Below are positions 9,600 to 22,109 of a stretch of DNA of 64,000 nt, piece by piece. A model generated the notes under the pieces. That model made no database searches. It was not told where the DNA came from and was given only the letters and a program-made list of their open reading frames with translations. Position 1 is the first letter of the stretch. Each line of letters begins with the position of its first letter. Location: the NCBI GenBank assembly GCA_033558025.1, contig JAUCEF010000002.1, positions 2,914,001 to 2,978,000 on the forward strand, written 5' to 3'. Both the position numbers and the translations under genes were made by a program. This DNA is from Phytophthora sp. 'mugwort'. Taxonomy: Eukaryota; Oomycota; Peronosporomycetes; Peronosporales; Peronosporaceae.

Positions 9600-12500
9600 A
9601 AGGTGAGATTGCTATGACAGAAGAACTGACGATCAAAAAATTTCAAGTGGGAAATCCGAAGCACAATACCCATGAAGATATTGACCGACTTCGATAGATG
9701 ATCGGAAAGAGACGGCACCTCCTGATCGGCAAGGGCAATGTGTTGCTCCCAGCCGCCAGGTGAGTTGTATGCGATATCGTGGCACAGCGAGTACGAAAGG
9801 TGGCGACGCGCTTCAGGGAGAAGGTGTTGGATCTAATCAAGGGGACTGTTAGCAGCTAAGATCATCCAACATTCGACTTCTCCATGGGCGTCTCCGATCG
9901 TACGACTGTGCATCGACTACCGCTTGGTGGACGATCTGATACGACTGATGGTCTATCCGATGCACTGATTAACTATCTGCTGGAAGATCTGGACAAAGTA
10001 CTACGGTATTGTTCGTTTGACAAGGCAAGTGGATTCTGGATGGTCCCGATGACCGATCCAGCTTGCGCGATTTCAGCCTTCATTACTCCTTTCGGTTTGT
10101 TCGAGTGGAACAGGGTGCCGTTCGGATTCAAGAACTCGCCACAATTTCTTCAATGTTCGTGGATAACGCCTTGCATGGATTCATGAAGATCTCGACAGCC
10201 GAAGCTTCGGGACGGCGCGCGGACTTGTTTGCAGCAGGATAACCCGAAAATTCCGGCAAGCCTCCGGTTCTAGGAGGTAGATCATGCATCGGCGACATCC
10301 TAGTCACCGCCCGAACATGAGATTAACTACGCGATCGAGTAGAACACCTACTGAATACCTGTGACAAATGGAACTTGTCCATAAGTGGAGTCATGCGTTT
10401 CTGGGGATTACGAAAAGTGGATTACCTAGGGTATCAAGTGTCGATCGAAGGCCTGGAGGCGCATCCGAAGGACGTGAAAGGGTTAGCCGAGTTACCTTTC
10501 CCGGAGTCGCTCAGATCGATGCAGTCGTTACTTGGCAGTCTGAATTATTATTGAAGATCCATCGAGGACTATGCGATTTACGCTGCGGTCCTGTACGAGC
10601 TGTGAAGGCGTCGAAATCTCCGTCTGATTCTGGATGAAGATCTTTCCGACCCGGACCGTGGCGTTCTAGACCCAGATTCGGCCTCCCCGTACTTGATCAA
10701 CCGAAAACGGGCCTGAGTACAGCAGACGAGAAGTGGATTCGGGCATACCCATCTTTAGTTTAGTGTTGGCCCTGTTGCGGATCTTAGATCTGAACTACAA
10801 CATGATGTCGCAACTGTTGCGGACAGACAGATCACCGGATCCCGATCAGGCACTCGACGTTGGCATGGCTCTTTGATGGGCTGGTCTCGAAGAACGATTA
10901 AGTCAATGGCCTGCACTCCTGTCGCCATGGACGCTCGAGATCGAGAAGTATACCGAAGGAGAAGGCGAGATATTGGGGGCGATCGCTGCCAGTATTACAC
11001 CTAGGTCCAAAGTGGATGAGGCATTGATCGCGATCGCATCCAGGAAAGATCCACGCCTTCAGATCCAAGTACCGATTCCAGGAGCCGTTTATGGTGCATT
11101 TTGACGGGTCCGCACGAGTAAAACGAGGCGGGGGAGCCTATATTGCGATCGTGTGAAAGTTATCGGAGTGGACGGCTGCGAAGGCCCGATCCGGTTATGC
11201 CGAGGATCTGACTATGAAGAGACAGAAGACAATGGAGTCCTGCTGTTTTTGGCTTGTTGGAAAGGATGACGCAGAGGCGATTATAATTTGCGGCGATTCA
11301 AATCGAGTGACCAGACACGTTCGAAGCGAGATCGACTGCAAGGCACCCGGACTGAAACTATGGCCCTGTATCGGCTTCAGCTCTGGCCAGATCACGAGCG
11401 TTTACACGTGAAGATCGACTGGAATGCTAGTGCGGACAGTTTAGCCAGCGCTGCGTTACAGCGGCAGTAAGGAGTGATCATCAACGAGGAGGCGGCGTAT
11501 CACGATCTGGCCATCGCTTAGATGATGTATTAATAATCCGATCGGAGGACTCTGTAGTACGAGTCTGACCAGTGGCTACTCGATCAGGAACCCGATCCAG
11601 ACACCGTCCGACAGTAGTTTTGGACAAAGTTCTTATAAGAGATCTCCGTGTCGATCGTATCCGCAAGCCCAAAACGAGGGAGTGTGGATATAAAGTCTGA
11701 AGAAGTAGATGTGACCGATCTCACACAAGATCAGGCTAGATTCATGTGACAAAATTGCATCCGATTATGACGTCGACGGTAACGATCTGCTGTTCTACTG
11801 TCCTCCCACCAAGAGATCGAAAGCAGATCGGGACGGATTGATGAGACTTGTCGCGCCCGATACACTCCACCTCGATATCCTACATCACTATCACGCGAAC
11901 GTTGAAGGCGGCCATCAGGGGATTGGCTGAACGTATCAACGGATCAGGAATCATTTCCACTGGAGAGGCTTATATCGCAGTGTGCATATATATGTGAGCG
12001 AATGGGTAAATTCTGAGATCGGGAAGGGTCGTCCAACGATGGCTTGGGAACCAACCTCCAGGCGATATACTCTTTTCAGATAATTGCAATGGATCACATA
12101 CCCTCGCTATTGAAGTCGTTCAAGGGTAACACTGGACTACTGATCTGGGTAGATCTTTTGACAGGATATGTGATCGCGAAAGCAAGTGCGTCTAGAACGG
12201 CTAAGACGATCACCGATGCGTACGAGGAGTGAGTCTTCCTGAGGTTCGACGCTAGTGAAACGATCCGTCACGATCGAGAGCCTGGGTCCATGCCTGACTT
12301 CTTCCGAGCGTTTAACAAGATCCTCGGACAGCGACAGAAGGCGACGATGGTGTATCGATCGACCTCAGCAAACGGAACAGCGGAACGAATGATACAGACC
12401 ATAACTCGAACTCTGAAGATGTATGGCCAAGATCTAAACCAGCAAGATTGGGATGAGTGCACTGAGCGACTGACGTTTGCGATCAACACTGCTCAAGATC

Positions 12501-13050
12501 GAGCGCGAGAAGATAACCGTTCTATCTCTTGCATGGATGGGACCCCAGATCAACGTTGGAAGCCACCATACCTATAGGCAGTACTAGCACCCGAGACCGA
12601 GATCCTAGGAGATGGAGGTACCAGATCCAACGCTGTTACACGACTGCTCAATGTTAAACTGCGGAAAGCGATCTCAGATCGAGCCGATCGGCACAATGAC
12701 GTAGTAGATCCGCATTACACTCGGGCCGGACCATAATTATGGCTGTATCTGGATCGAGTGAAGGAAGGATATGTTCGTAACCTGGCACATCTGTGTTACG
12801 GTCCTTTCCGAGTCGCTGAAATGATTGAGGAATATTCATTTCGGCTCGAAATCGCCGGAACGGGTATTGGCTCTTCCCGTTTGTGCATGTCTAATTGGAG
12901 TTGGTCAAGGAATTTCAGATCGGAACAAGTTGACTGTACCAATCTCAGATCGACTGGATTTCGACGAAACTCTGTTGCCCGAGACATGCATGTTGTTGTA
13001 CTTAGACAAGGCCAGCCAGTTGTCGCCACAGCCGTAGGCAGTCGTGATTC
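9600..13050 (+). mobile_element. decayed Ty3/Gypsy retrotransposon (pol)
   Basis: Pieces of a pol polyprotein occur in order on the plus strand. Reverse transcriptase at about 9890-10170 (FDKASGFWMVPM, then TPFGLFEWNRVPFGFKNSPQ). RNase H at about 11080-11400 (VHFDGSARVKRGG, then a CGDSNRVTRHVR segment). Integrase zinc region and core at about 11860-12500 (HANVEGGHQG; SANGTAERMIQTITRTLKMYG). A downstream segment near 12740-12860 carries VKEGYVRNLAHLCYGPFRVAEMI-type sequence common in these elements. Many stops and frameshifts; no clear LTRs flank it. The DNA is unusually rich in GATC. Confidence 0.8.
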
Positions 13051-13083
13051 GCTGGAACTCTTTCGCAATGGCGAGGTGGCGTT

Positions 13084-13103
13084 GGGGGGGGGGGGGGGGG
13101 GGG
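13084..13103. repeat. G homopolymer, 20 nt
   Basis: The longest homopolymer in the window, just past the Gypsy remnant. Confidence 0.9.
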
Positions 13104-13626
13104 CAATAGCCAGATGGGTTGCTGGGACAGTGCTGAGGAATTTGCCGCAACATGGTTTGCATCTGAAATACTGGCGTCTTCTGCGCGGAACGAATGGTAT
13201 CGCTGGCTCTGGGTAAATCTCACTGGGAATGACAATTCCAATTTAGAGCCCTAACTCTAACTATTTTATGGGCTGTCTCACTTTACTAAGTCTTTAAAAA
13301 GGCTCAGTCTTCTGTGGTATATGTGTAGTATTGAACTCATTGGTCTCGTTGCTTTGGGTGCTACGAAACCCAACACCAGCAGTAAAAAAAGTAAAGCCAC
13401 TGGTAATAAAAACAAGTCGAATTGTTGGCGTCTAAGGAGCTCGCGCTCACCGTGCTTCACTATTAGTAGTAAAAAAAATATTTTGTAAAACCGATGTCTC
13501 CACTACTTCTACTACGTCACAGGACCCCATGACCGGCGGTTATAGTATGAAAATATGCAAAAACTGCATTAACATAATTTAAAAAAATTTCGTCTTACTC
13601 GTGCGAAGGAAACTGCTGCTTGAACA
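13104..13626. other. spacer between Gypsy remnant and pogo-type element
   Basis: No supported gene or repeat. Confidence 0.35.
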
Positions 13627-14358
13627 TACCGTAAAACCTGTGTAGTACCCGACGGAAAAACAGACACTTTACTACAAACCACCGATTTAGCACTCAGGAG
13701 TGCGGGGTTTACCCTGAGAACCCTCCTACCGCGGGGAACGATTAACACAAAGTATTACACTTGCCTTAGACGCTTACCTCTCCATGTCTACTATGTCCTT
13801 TTCATCATCGACCTCGCCAACCCCAGGACCCCAAAAGCTCCACGCGCTTTAGTTGCTCAACGAGAGCATTAGACGATGCCTCAAATGTTGGGTCGACATG
13901 TGGCACGGCGAGGATGCCCTTAAACCCGTTCGAGATCATCGAATCGGATAGATCGTCCTACGCGCTGGCAACCCAGCCAACCAGTTCATCCTTGGACGGC
14001 TCCTTAACCACGCTGCCGCTCTCATGGCTCGCCAACTTATCCGTCAGCCAGTTAACCCAGCGTTGGCACAGACGCTGATTCAACGGCGGTTTTAAGCAAT
14101 GTCCGCCGGCTGCACAGCCGAGGGCGGCGACCTCGACCCGCACTGACTCGTGTGCGGCAAATATATCATTGACACTGTACTTAGAATTTGGGGAATTACT
14201 AAGCTTTGCATGGCTGGTGCCTAACTTTTTGCGAGCCGTGGCCGCCTATTTTTGGAGCTGTCGGAAATGACAACAATTGTCCAAATTGCTGACGTCTGAT
14301 TGGTTTATTTGTCGTGTCGGATATAGCATTCTGCCGGATACTACAAGGTTTTACGGTA
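13627..14358 (-). mobile_element. small pogo/Tc1-mariner-type element with transposase remnant
   Basis: Both ends read TA-CCGTAAAACC in inverted orientation (13627-13638 and 14347-14358), with weaker complementarity further in; flanking TA fits Tc1/mariner-type target duplication. Inside, the minus strand at about 14150-13860 encodes fragments resembling the C-terminal part of a pogo-like DDE transposase (CLKPPLNQRLCQRWVNWL, then SKDELVGWVASA). The 732-bp length is far below an autonomous element, so this is an internally deleted copy. Confidence 0.5.
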
Positions 14359-15143
14359 TTAAACTTTTTGTTGCTGCCAAAATCCATTCCAAAATTTAAT
14401 TTAATTTTAAGACGCAGTTCTTCATCTTGTCAAAACTAGTTTAAAGTACCTGATATAACTAATAACCGAATCAGGGTTGAATATTGCGTCGGCTAGGGTT
14501 ATCATTAAAACTTGCAACGTAATGTTGCTGAAGGAAGCAGGGTTAAATATGTGCCACTTTGAAAATCCCACTGGGCAATTCGTGTACATTTAAGTGTTTC
14601 GTGCTGCTTACACGAATTGTCCAATGGGATTTTCAATGGTGAAGCGTAGTCACGGTGTGCCAACGTTGACGTCGCCAGTACAACTCTATTTGATAGGGGT
14701 GGGTAACATTACAGTAACAATTTATTACTAACAAGTCTAGTATTTTGCTCCGTCTTGTCAGGAAAAATAAGTATTACACAAAATCATCGCCAACTGCCCA
14801 TCCTACAAGCGCCACGATGTCTTCAACTTCAACCAAAGCAGTAGCGCTACTTTAACCACACCGAAAGTGCAGACAGATTTGCTAGCAATCGTTGGTTGTG
14901 TATTGAGGAACGGCAGGCTTCAACAAGCTTAGATCGAGGCAAACAACTCTCGGTCTTCTTTGAATGTCAAGAGCTCAAGGATGAGCCACGGTGCTCCGAG
15001 TGCTGCATTTCTGGTGCTGAATGCTCGTCCCTGGCTGCACATCCTCCCATGCGTCGCTTGGGCTGACGTACAGCAGTCTACATGCATACTGCTACAGAGT
15101 GTAGCCTACAATCGAGCATTGTATAATAATTGTCTGAGAAACA
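14359..15143. other. spacer upstream of GH53 D
   Basis: Holds one fold-back repeat (14560-14635) and the GH53 D promoter at its right end; otherwise nothing recognised. Confidence 0.4.
14560..14635. repeat. 27-bp fold-back repeat
   Basis: Arms 14560-14586 and 14609-14635 are reverse complements with two mismatches; loop 22 nt. Could be a tiny MITE, but no target duplication is evident. Confidence 0.8.
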
Positions 15144-15168
15144 TCATTCTTCATTCTTCATTCTTCAG
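15144..15168 (+). promoter_or_regulatory. repeated TCATTCTT initiator-like tract of GH53 D
   Basis: Three overlapping TCATTCT units lie 33-57 nt before the ATG at 15201 and match the core of the oomycete initiator. Confidence 0.5.
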
Positions 15169-15200
15169 CCTCAGACACAAGTCACTGAAGTGCAAGCATC

Positions 15201-16354
15201 ATGATCTCCAAGGTTCTGCTCTTCGTCGTTGCATGTATCGCGAGTACGCTCAGCATCACTTCTGCACTGACCAAAGGCCACGACTTGTCCTCTGTCGGCA
15301 TCATGGAAGCTTCTCAAGGCGCCAAGTGGATCTCCACCTCGGGCAAGACGACGACGATCGAGTCCATTCTCGGTAGTGGCGGCATGGACACTGTGCGACT
15401 TCGGTACGTTGTCTCTACATCAATTGCTACCCATATTCGTAGCAGGAATCTGACTATAAATTTGGATTCTGTTGTTGCAGCCTTTGGACGTCAGGTGAAT
15501 ACGATCTGACGTACACCCTCTCGATGGCCAAGCGGTTCTCCAAGGCGGGCTACAAGATCTACCTGGACATGCACTTCTCCGACACGTGGGCCGATCCGAC
15601 AAAGCAAGGCACACCAAAGGCCTGGGATAGTACGTCGATTACTACTCTGTCTGCGGCCTTGAAATCATACGTAACGTCGACGCTGAAGACCTTCACGAAT
15701 AATGGTGTGAGCATCGACATATTGTCGCTAGGCAATGAGGTCACGTACGGGATGCTCTGGCCGACGGGCAGGATCTCTAATGGCGACTACAGCAAGTTCG
15801 CAACGCTCTGGAAGGCTGCGCGTCAGGGTGTGACGGCTGCCGTTGCCGCTGGCACCAAGAAGCCTAAGGTCATGATTCACATCGATAATGGTTGGAGATA
15901 CAGCTACGTCTCGGCTTTCTTTAAGGGATTATTCGCGACGGGCTTAGTGACCACCAGCGACGTTGACGTCTTTGGTTTCTCATACTACCCGTTCTACGGC
16001 ACGGGAGCGACTATTTCTGCGCTGACGTCGTCACTGACACAGATCGCCAACACATACAAGAAACCAATCTACATCGCGGAGACCGACTGGCCGACGGAGT
16101 GCACGAAGGTCACACTAAGTGCCTCCTACCCAGTGAACGCCTTGGGCCAACGTCAATGGGTGAGTGCCATCATGAATGTGCTCAATGGTCTGCCCAACAG
16201 CTTGGGAGCTGGCATTTTCTACTGGGAGCCCGGCTACCTTTCGGTGGCGGGTCTTGGCAGTTCCTGCGAGTCGGCTCTGCTCTTCAGCGTTAACTGGGCC
16301 AACTGGCCGACGACGTACGCCACGGCGCTCTCGTCTGTTTACATGTTTGCGTAA
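15201..16354 (+). CDS. GH53 arabinogalactan endo-beta-1,4-galactanase D (358 aa, one intron)
   Basis: Exons 15201-15403 and 15481-16354; the 77-bp intron (GTACGT donor, TTGCAG acceptor) is at the same VRLR|LW codon as in A and C. Signal peptide about residues 1-22 (MISKVLLFVVACIAS...). The domain is complete: DMHFSDTWADP, LSLGNEVTYGMLWPTG (putative acid/base Glu near 154), IHIDNGW, SYYPFYG, IAETDWP (putative nucleophile Glu near 268), ending SSVYMFA. Predicted secreted endo-galactanase. It lies on the strand opposite to A-C and is the nearest relative of pseudogene E at 34.1-34.9 kb: the similarity continues past the stop codon into the 3' flank. Confidence 0.9.
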
Positions 16355-17190
16355 GGGTTCTAGTGACGGATGTGACGAGGCGATCACGACCAGCCCTATT
16401 AGAGAGCTCCATGATTATAAATACAATCACCATTTTCAATGTTTTCTATCGACAACGCCTTGATTCACCGTTGATCCAAGTGTAGAGAGCATAATACTGT
16501 GAACCATGGATGCCCTGGGACACGAAAACCTGTACACATTAGTAGCTGCTCGCTACTGCCCCGTCGTTGAACACTGGCGGGGCAATTAACCGGGCAACGG
16601 AAATATGGCTTGCTCCTCCACTCAGCCGAATCATGATGGCGCGACTACGAGTCCGGCATGCGTTAACACGGCTTTGTGGTAGTTAACACTCTGATCAGGG
16701 ATGTGTAGGCCCCTTTCAGTCGGACACTCGCTAGTCGTTAGGCAATCTAATTAACTGTAATGTACCTAAAGAAAATTGGATTTCCCCGGCGTCCACTTCG
16801 TACCTGGGTTGTCTGGGTTTCACCTTGGTTTCACCGCGGCTGGACTCGAGATGGGGTAACTTCACCCCCATGTGGCTGCAAGCTATTGAGCTGGCAAGCA
16901 TTGGGTGAAAATCTAGAACGCTATATCCAAGTGTCCTACGCCAGATACCGGAGTTTCCGCAGTCACTGGGACAGCCAGTGTGAGTTGTATGAGGACTTAG
17001 TATTGCCAACTGCATATTTCCCTTTCTGTGATAACATTCATGTCCACTGCCTAGTCGCTCCGGTGGAGCGGCTAGCAGCCCTTGGGTGAGGACGAGCTGG
17101 TTAGCAGCAGACTCACGACCTCACTCACTTCTCAATCTGCCGAGTCAAATTTACATCAATACATTCGGCTACTACTTCCGTGCGGGTTGG
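16355..17190. other. spacer between GH53 D and RXLR pseudogene 1
   Basis: The first 75 bp match the 3' flank of GH53 pseudogene E in inverse orientation. The remainder shows nothing I recognise. Confidence 0.4.
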
Positions 17191-17201
17191 CCCCCCCCCC
17201 C
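17191..17201. repeat. C homopolymer, 11 nt
   Basis: Uninterrupted C run at the far edge of the duplicated block. Confidence 0.9.
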
Positions 17202-17590
17202 ATTGCTGTGTGTTCAAGTTTTGCTTCGAATTATCCGGGCTACACTGCACTGGTCTTGTGAAAATGTTTTATCAGCACTCCATATTTTGTCGCGAAAGGT
17301 TGGATATGTGAAATGTTTGCTGAGCATTCAATGCTTAGAGTGCATATGCCCTCTCAGTTTTATTGTAGAGTACGAACAGATAATGACTGTTCAAAATAAG
17401 TTATTGTTGGTTCTGTCCTGGCGATGACTGAAAAGGAAATGGACAGCGAATGAAAATTTTGTTGATTGCAAAAACTAGCAACTTTTGTAAGGGCCTCAGC
17501 CAGGAAACCTAACTTTTTAATGAGCCTCATTCATCAGCTTCGTAGTCGCTTCACCCTCCGGTAGACTCTTCCCCGTCTTTCTTTTGAAAT

Positions 17591-17913
17591 CTAGTCCTCC
17601 TCCTTCAAATTGTGCGGGCCCATCTGTTGGAGGCCAACGAACTCCATCGTTTTCCCTTGCTTAACCCAATCTGTCACCAATCCTTCGTCTCCGACTTTGT
17701 GAGGTCATTGCCTTTGATGCGTGCCCAAGCTCGTTCTTCATCGTTGGCGTCTTTAATCGTCTTGCCAGCCCGTAGGAAGCGGTTTATCATCCAGGCTATT
17801 ACTCAAACCTACCTGAGAGATTTGAGCCTGGTTGGAGTTAGTCCCGGAGCAAGTGCTTCACTGCGCACGAGGAGAGCTGCTACCGACAAAGTTATGATTT
17901 AGTAAGAACGCAT
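17591..17913 (-). pseudogene. RXLR effector pseudogene 1
   Basis: On the minus strand the ATG at 17913 opens a signal-peptide-like frame (hydrophobic core ending SEALAPG) but codon 5 is TAA (17901-17899), where copy 2 has TAC. Further on, RFLR (17781-17770) and DEER (17742-17731) are encoded at the spacing usual for RXLR effectors. That frame ends at TGA 17676-17674, and similarity to copy 2 continues in another frame to about 17591. The three-part break shows a dead gene. RXLR proteins are secreted and act inside plant cells; the role of this one is unknown. No initiator is seen upstream. Confidence 0.82.
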
Positions 17914-19190
17914 CGTCTGCAGTTGATAGGTAACGATGAGCACAAGTTATAGCTGCAATATACATATTTATCTATTATCTCAAAGATAAAGTCCACGTCG
18001 CCCTTTGTCAACGCGTCCGCCTTGCTTACCGACGTCTCGGATTCTGGCGGTTGGTGGTGAAGTTGGTTCGGGTGTCGTCGTCGGATCGTGGGTCGTCTGA
18101 CTGCTCATCGTGGTGGAGGACGCTACTGCCGCCCTCTTCTCCCAGTCTCGTAGCTGGTACATATCTAGGTGGTAGTGGGTGCTTGGCTGCGGCGCTTGGG
18201 TGCAACATGCACGCATGTACGGCGTCATGGACTCGAAGCGCTCGTCGTTTTAACCGGTTCGCGCCACCTGTGAACACCTCGTTGATAGCTCGCTGACAGT
18301 AATCGTCGCGAATATTGAGTTGCTGCTCTCGTCCAACAGCATGACGGGCTCCAGCCGGCGCGCTTCGACGGTGTTGGCGAAGACGTCAATAGTCGCAAAA
18401 CTGCAACGGAGGAGAGTTGCGACTGGAGCGATAGAGAGGTAAAGAGGGGACGCACAGGCAGTGCTTCCGAAACGTCAGTAGAGTCGAGTACACACACACC
18501 CTCATTCGCCATCGCAATCATGTAGCTCGCCACGTCATCTACGTAGTGCACCATCAGCTTGTCCGTGTCACTGCTTGCTCACTGAAAATAGGAGCAGGTC
18601 CGCACTCTTGTTGATCTCGCCAAATTTGTTCAATCACAATGTACGAGATATAAACGTGCTTGCACGCTCTAGATAATATTCTCGGTCTGGCGTACCACAG
18701 CGTGGGTATTCAAGGCCCGCCGTTTATTTTCATTACGGGTATTACGCGCCGCCCCGTGGTCATTTCAGAACCTCGGCTGATGTTTCCTTTTAATGTGAAC
18801 AGCTCCTTTTGCAGGTAGAACCCGTGATATTGCTCCCAACACATCCACCTGACCTGAGCACCCCCATGGTTGGACGGCTTGGTGATGAACTATACTACAA
18901 AAAAGCCATACACCGTGTGATTATCAGAATTGGTCCTCTCGGTAGAATACCGGTCTTCCTACCGAAAGACGATGCAGGACGGCGCTTTCGGTTTTTGTCA
19001 TCTTATATCTGCTTGGAGGTCACGGAGGCGCACTTCGCAATTGAGCTTCCGAGACCGATCCGACCGTACACAGATATTGATGCTTCATTGGCTGTTGGTA
19101 CGTTCAGGCCATAAGTGACCTGCTCCCGAATAGCATACATTCTTCGCTTTGCGCGTCAACTCACTGACCGCCTATAAACTCACTGACGAG
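17914..19190. other. spacer with an unassigned minus-strand coding-like stretch
   Basis: On the minus strand, 18555-17980 shows overlapping open frames with ordinary residue composition (for example KLMVHYVDDVASYMIAMANE) but no frame stays open. It could be a small intron-containing gene or a broken one. I could not fix exons or assign a family. Confidence 0.25.
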
Positions 19191-19195
19191 TTGCA

Positions 19196-20530
19196 TCATG
19201 AAAGAGCAATGGGGTCGCGAGCGGTCGGTTCTGATTTCACAAGCTGTCGTGTCAAATGTGCGTTTTGCTCTAGAAACGTCCACCAAAGCCAACGCCAGTT
19301 TCCCTCTCTCTTATGCCACCGCTTGGTCGAGTGGCCATCCGTTATAGACAATCTTCCCCGAATCTGGTCTAGACGATCGACCCCCTGCAGGTTGCTATTG
19401 TACGCGCTAACACAGGTCGGTGCAGGAAAGGCAACGTCCGTGCTGCCGATTTTACGGGACACGGGAGTGATTGTGGAAGGATCGGCATTGGATACCATGT
19501 CTACAATACTTTCATCGCACAGGAAGCAGCAATGATGCTATGGTCTTGCGAGACTACCAGGCGTAAAATTCCTCCTTGACAATTATCATGCTCCTTACCC
19601 AGGATAGTGTGTCCCAGAAAATGTTCGATGTTTTTCCGGATAGTACCACGTGCGTACACCACCTTGCGACGCAGCTCCTGAAGTAGCTGGTCCGATATGT
19701 AATAATTTTCCCTATTGGCCACCCTGCCTGTGGCAAACAGAGGGCATATCACTTCTAATAGATGCTGTCGGATACCCGAAACCTTGATCATCTTTTTTCC
19801 AACCCTTGAGCTTCGTAACTGGAAACTACTCCGTCTAACCCCAATGTCCGATCTTTGCAATGCAAGCGATAGTTTCGAGCAACCCAGCTCGTCGAGCAAC
19901 ATAACATATACAAAGGGACATGGTACTTGCCGGTAGGTTTCATAGGGTTGTATACTATCATACGCCGTCCTTGGTGAGCGCGACAAGCCACGCTAGGCCT
20001 CATCAAGGGCTACGTCACGACCAACATTCACATACTTGCCGCCCGTCCCTTTTCAGCAAATTGAGCAATGGCCTAATGCGAGCGGCTGCGTCTGTGGCAA
20101 GTGCGCTGGGTTTGCGCTGAAGCTTAGGTGTCGCCGAAGCAATTTGAATCCGTTGAGCGCCACCACGCTGTCCATTGAAGCGGTGCCGCCAAAGACGAGA
20201 CCTTCCGGCTGATCTCGCCAATAGTTCGAGAATTTTCTCTTGTCACTCAACGACATGAAGGACAGTATTCCAAAGAAAGCCATTAGCTTAGACAGCGTGA
20301 ATGCCTGTGACGTTTGAATGTTGTTAGTCACTGCGTACTCATTTGTTTCGTGCAATACTTGTCGCCAGATGTAAAGGGGGCGATAGAAGAAAAAAATCTC
20401 CAAGCTGGCGGAGTGCTCCAAATATGCTTATGCTCAGGACACACGCGCGTTTTCATGGAGCCATCGGTATGCATAACAAATCTGTTGGTCCATTCAGTTG
20501 CCCACCGGATCGAAGCGCATGTTCCTTATA
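19196..20530 (-). mobile_element. decayed PiggyBac-type transposase
   Basis: Minus-strand frames preserve the order of a PiggyBac DDE domain. 20421-20053 has IWRQVLHETNEYA, LMAFFGILSFMSL and SNYWRDQPEGLVFGG, which are its N-terminal landmarks. 19986-19501 continues the middle part. 19498-19196 has NLQGVDRLDQIRGRLSI and KRWHKREGNWRWLWW, equivalent to the closing G-V-D-x-x-D-Q region. Frame changes and stops make it inactive. The reading frame at 20766-20563 may be its acidic N-terminus. No TTAA-flanked inverted ends were identified. Confidence 0.72.
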
Positions 20531-20769
20531 GCCTCAATTTCAGCTATGTTCGCCAACTACCTCTATGGAAACTCATACTCCTCATACACTTCTGCCACCT
20601 CCAGCTCAGAAGTGTCCTCTTGTTCCATCTCGTCCGAACCATCTGGCCGTGTTAGAACTGTAAAGGCCAGGTTCTTTTCAAGCAGAGTCAAGGACCGGTA
20701 ATTTTCTATGCCGGTCCGTATGACCCACGCTGACGTGTTCAACAGCGCCTTGAAATAGCGAATCAACCA

Positions 20770-22105
20770 ACGAATTCAAAAGACAGACGCACAAACCGGC
20801 CCTTCTCGAGTCGTCGACACACTCGCCCAATAATGTAGGCCATACCGACCACTCTATACGCCTTCGCCGTCATTCACGACTCCTTTTCTGGCGTGAATCC
20901 TACGAGCTGTCCACGTCAAACGCCTTGCAGCAACGTGGGAGAAGTGCGGATTGGGGTCGCATTGCCTTGACCAGGTGTTCGTTTTTGTCCATCTTCACAA
21001 GCAGGCCTCATTGATACCAGTGTTTTAGCTCCGCTGTAAAGAGGATTGCCATCAATCATTGCTTCGGTAACAGGTTCCCCAGGCATTGACCAAACTTTCC
21101 ACGCCACCAGCACGAGCATATGTGGCCTCGGTTGGTTCAGGCCAATTCAAACGCTATCGGAACCGCTAAGCCCAGCTGCGCGCGGCCACACCCACATCCA
21201 CCAAATCCACGGCAACGCCCAATAGTACAATTCCCAGATGAGCCACGTCCTTCTGCACATCCCATAACCAACAGATCCGCTGCGCCTGACAGCCTCACGA
21301 CCGGAGATATTATCTCCAACAGCTCCGCAGCCGGCAATACCACCCGCGACCAGTAGCTCCACTTGTCTGACAGCCCCACGCCCATGCCCGGCCGTATTAC
21401 CATGGAAAGCACGTCCACCACCCCTGATACCGCCGTTTTGACCCACCTGCCTTTCAGTTCCGGCTCCTACTTGCACGCAGTTACACAGTTGACAGACAGA
21501 CCGACGCCACACAACCACAGCAGCTCACGGACCCAAGGTGACCGCGTCTTCACCTCCGCCGCCACCGCCTGCGGCCTTATCCACCGCTTCGTCGCGTACG
21601 TTGGCATCACAACCTGTTCGGTCCGAATCACGGCCACGCTCAACCGTACCGCTACCAATGACACCATGTCGTTCAGCCCCACCTTCAGCATCTCCATGTT
21701 CGGAAACTCCACGTCTGTGGTCAACAGCGCCCCCTCCCGGCAGATTAACAAACAGTGGCTCCAGGTCCGCCTCCAGCAGCTCCGCGTCCGAAATCATCAC
21801 ACACCCTCTTGCCAGTTGCGTGGATACGAACACAACCACCAACATCATTATCACCGTCTTGATCGCCCTGACCCGCTTCTTTACTTCCAATTGGGGCACA
21901 CACTTAGTCAGTGGCATACCTATCACTACCATGCTGCAAACGTACCTGTGACGACAACATCTCCAATGGACAACGTCTAAAATGGAGAATAATTGACAGC
22001 GCTTGTCTGCTAAAAAAGGCAGAATTGACGTTTCGTCCAGCAAGAAGAAATCGGCCCCGGCGGAGTCGCCACCATGTTTAAAGCAGCGCTAGCGTGAGTC
22101 TAAAT
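20770..22105. other. Pro/Thr/Ser-biased stretch, probably non-coding
   Basis: A plus-strand frame (21363-21980, 205 aa, Thr/Ser/His-rich) and overlapping minus-strand frames (22043-21525, 172 aa; 21751-21467) are all open. None shows a domain, signal peptide or splice structure I can defend. The openness follows from biased base composition. Confidence 0.35.
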
Positions 22106-22109
22106 TTAA

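Noticed and set aside
21363..21980. 205-aa plus-strand open frame rich in Thr, Ser and His
   Set aside because: Overlapping minus-strand frames are equally open; no domain, signal peptide or splice structure. Composition bias explains it.
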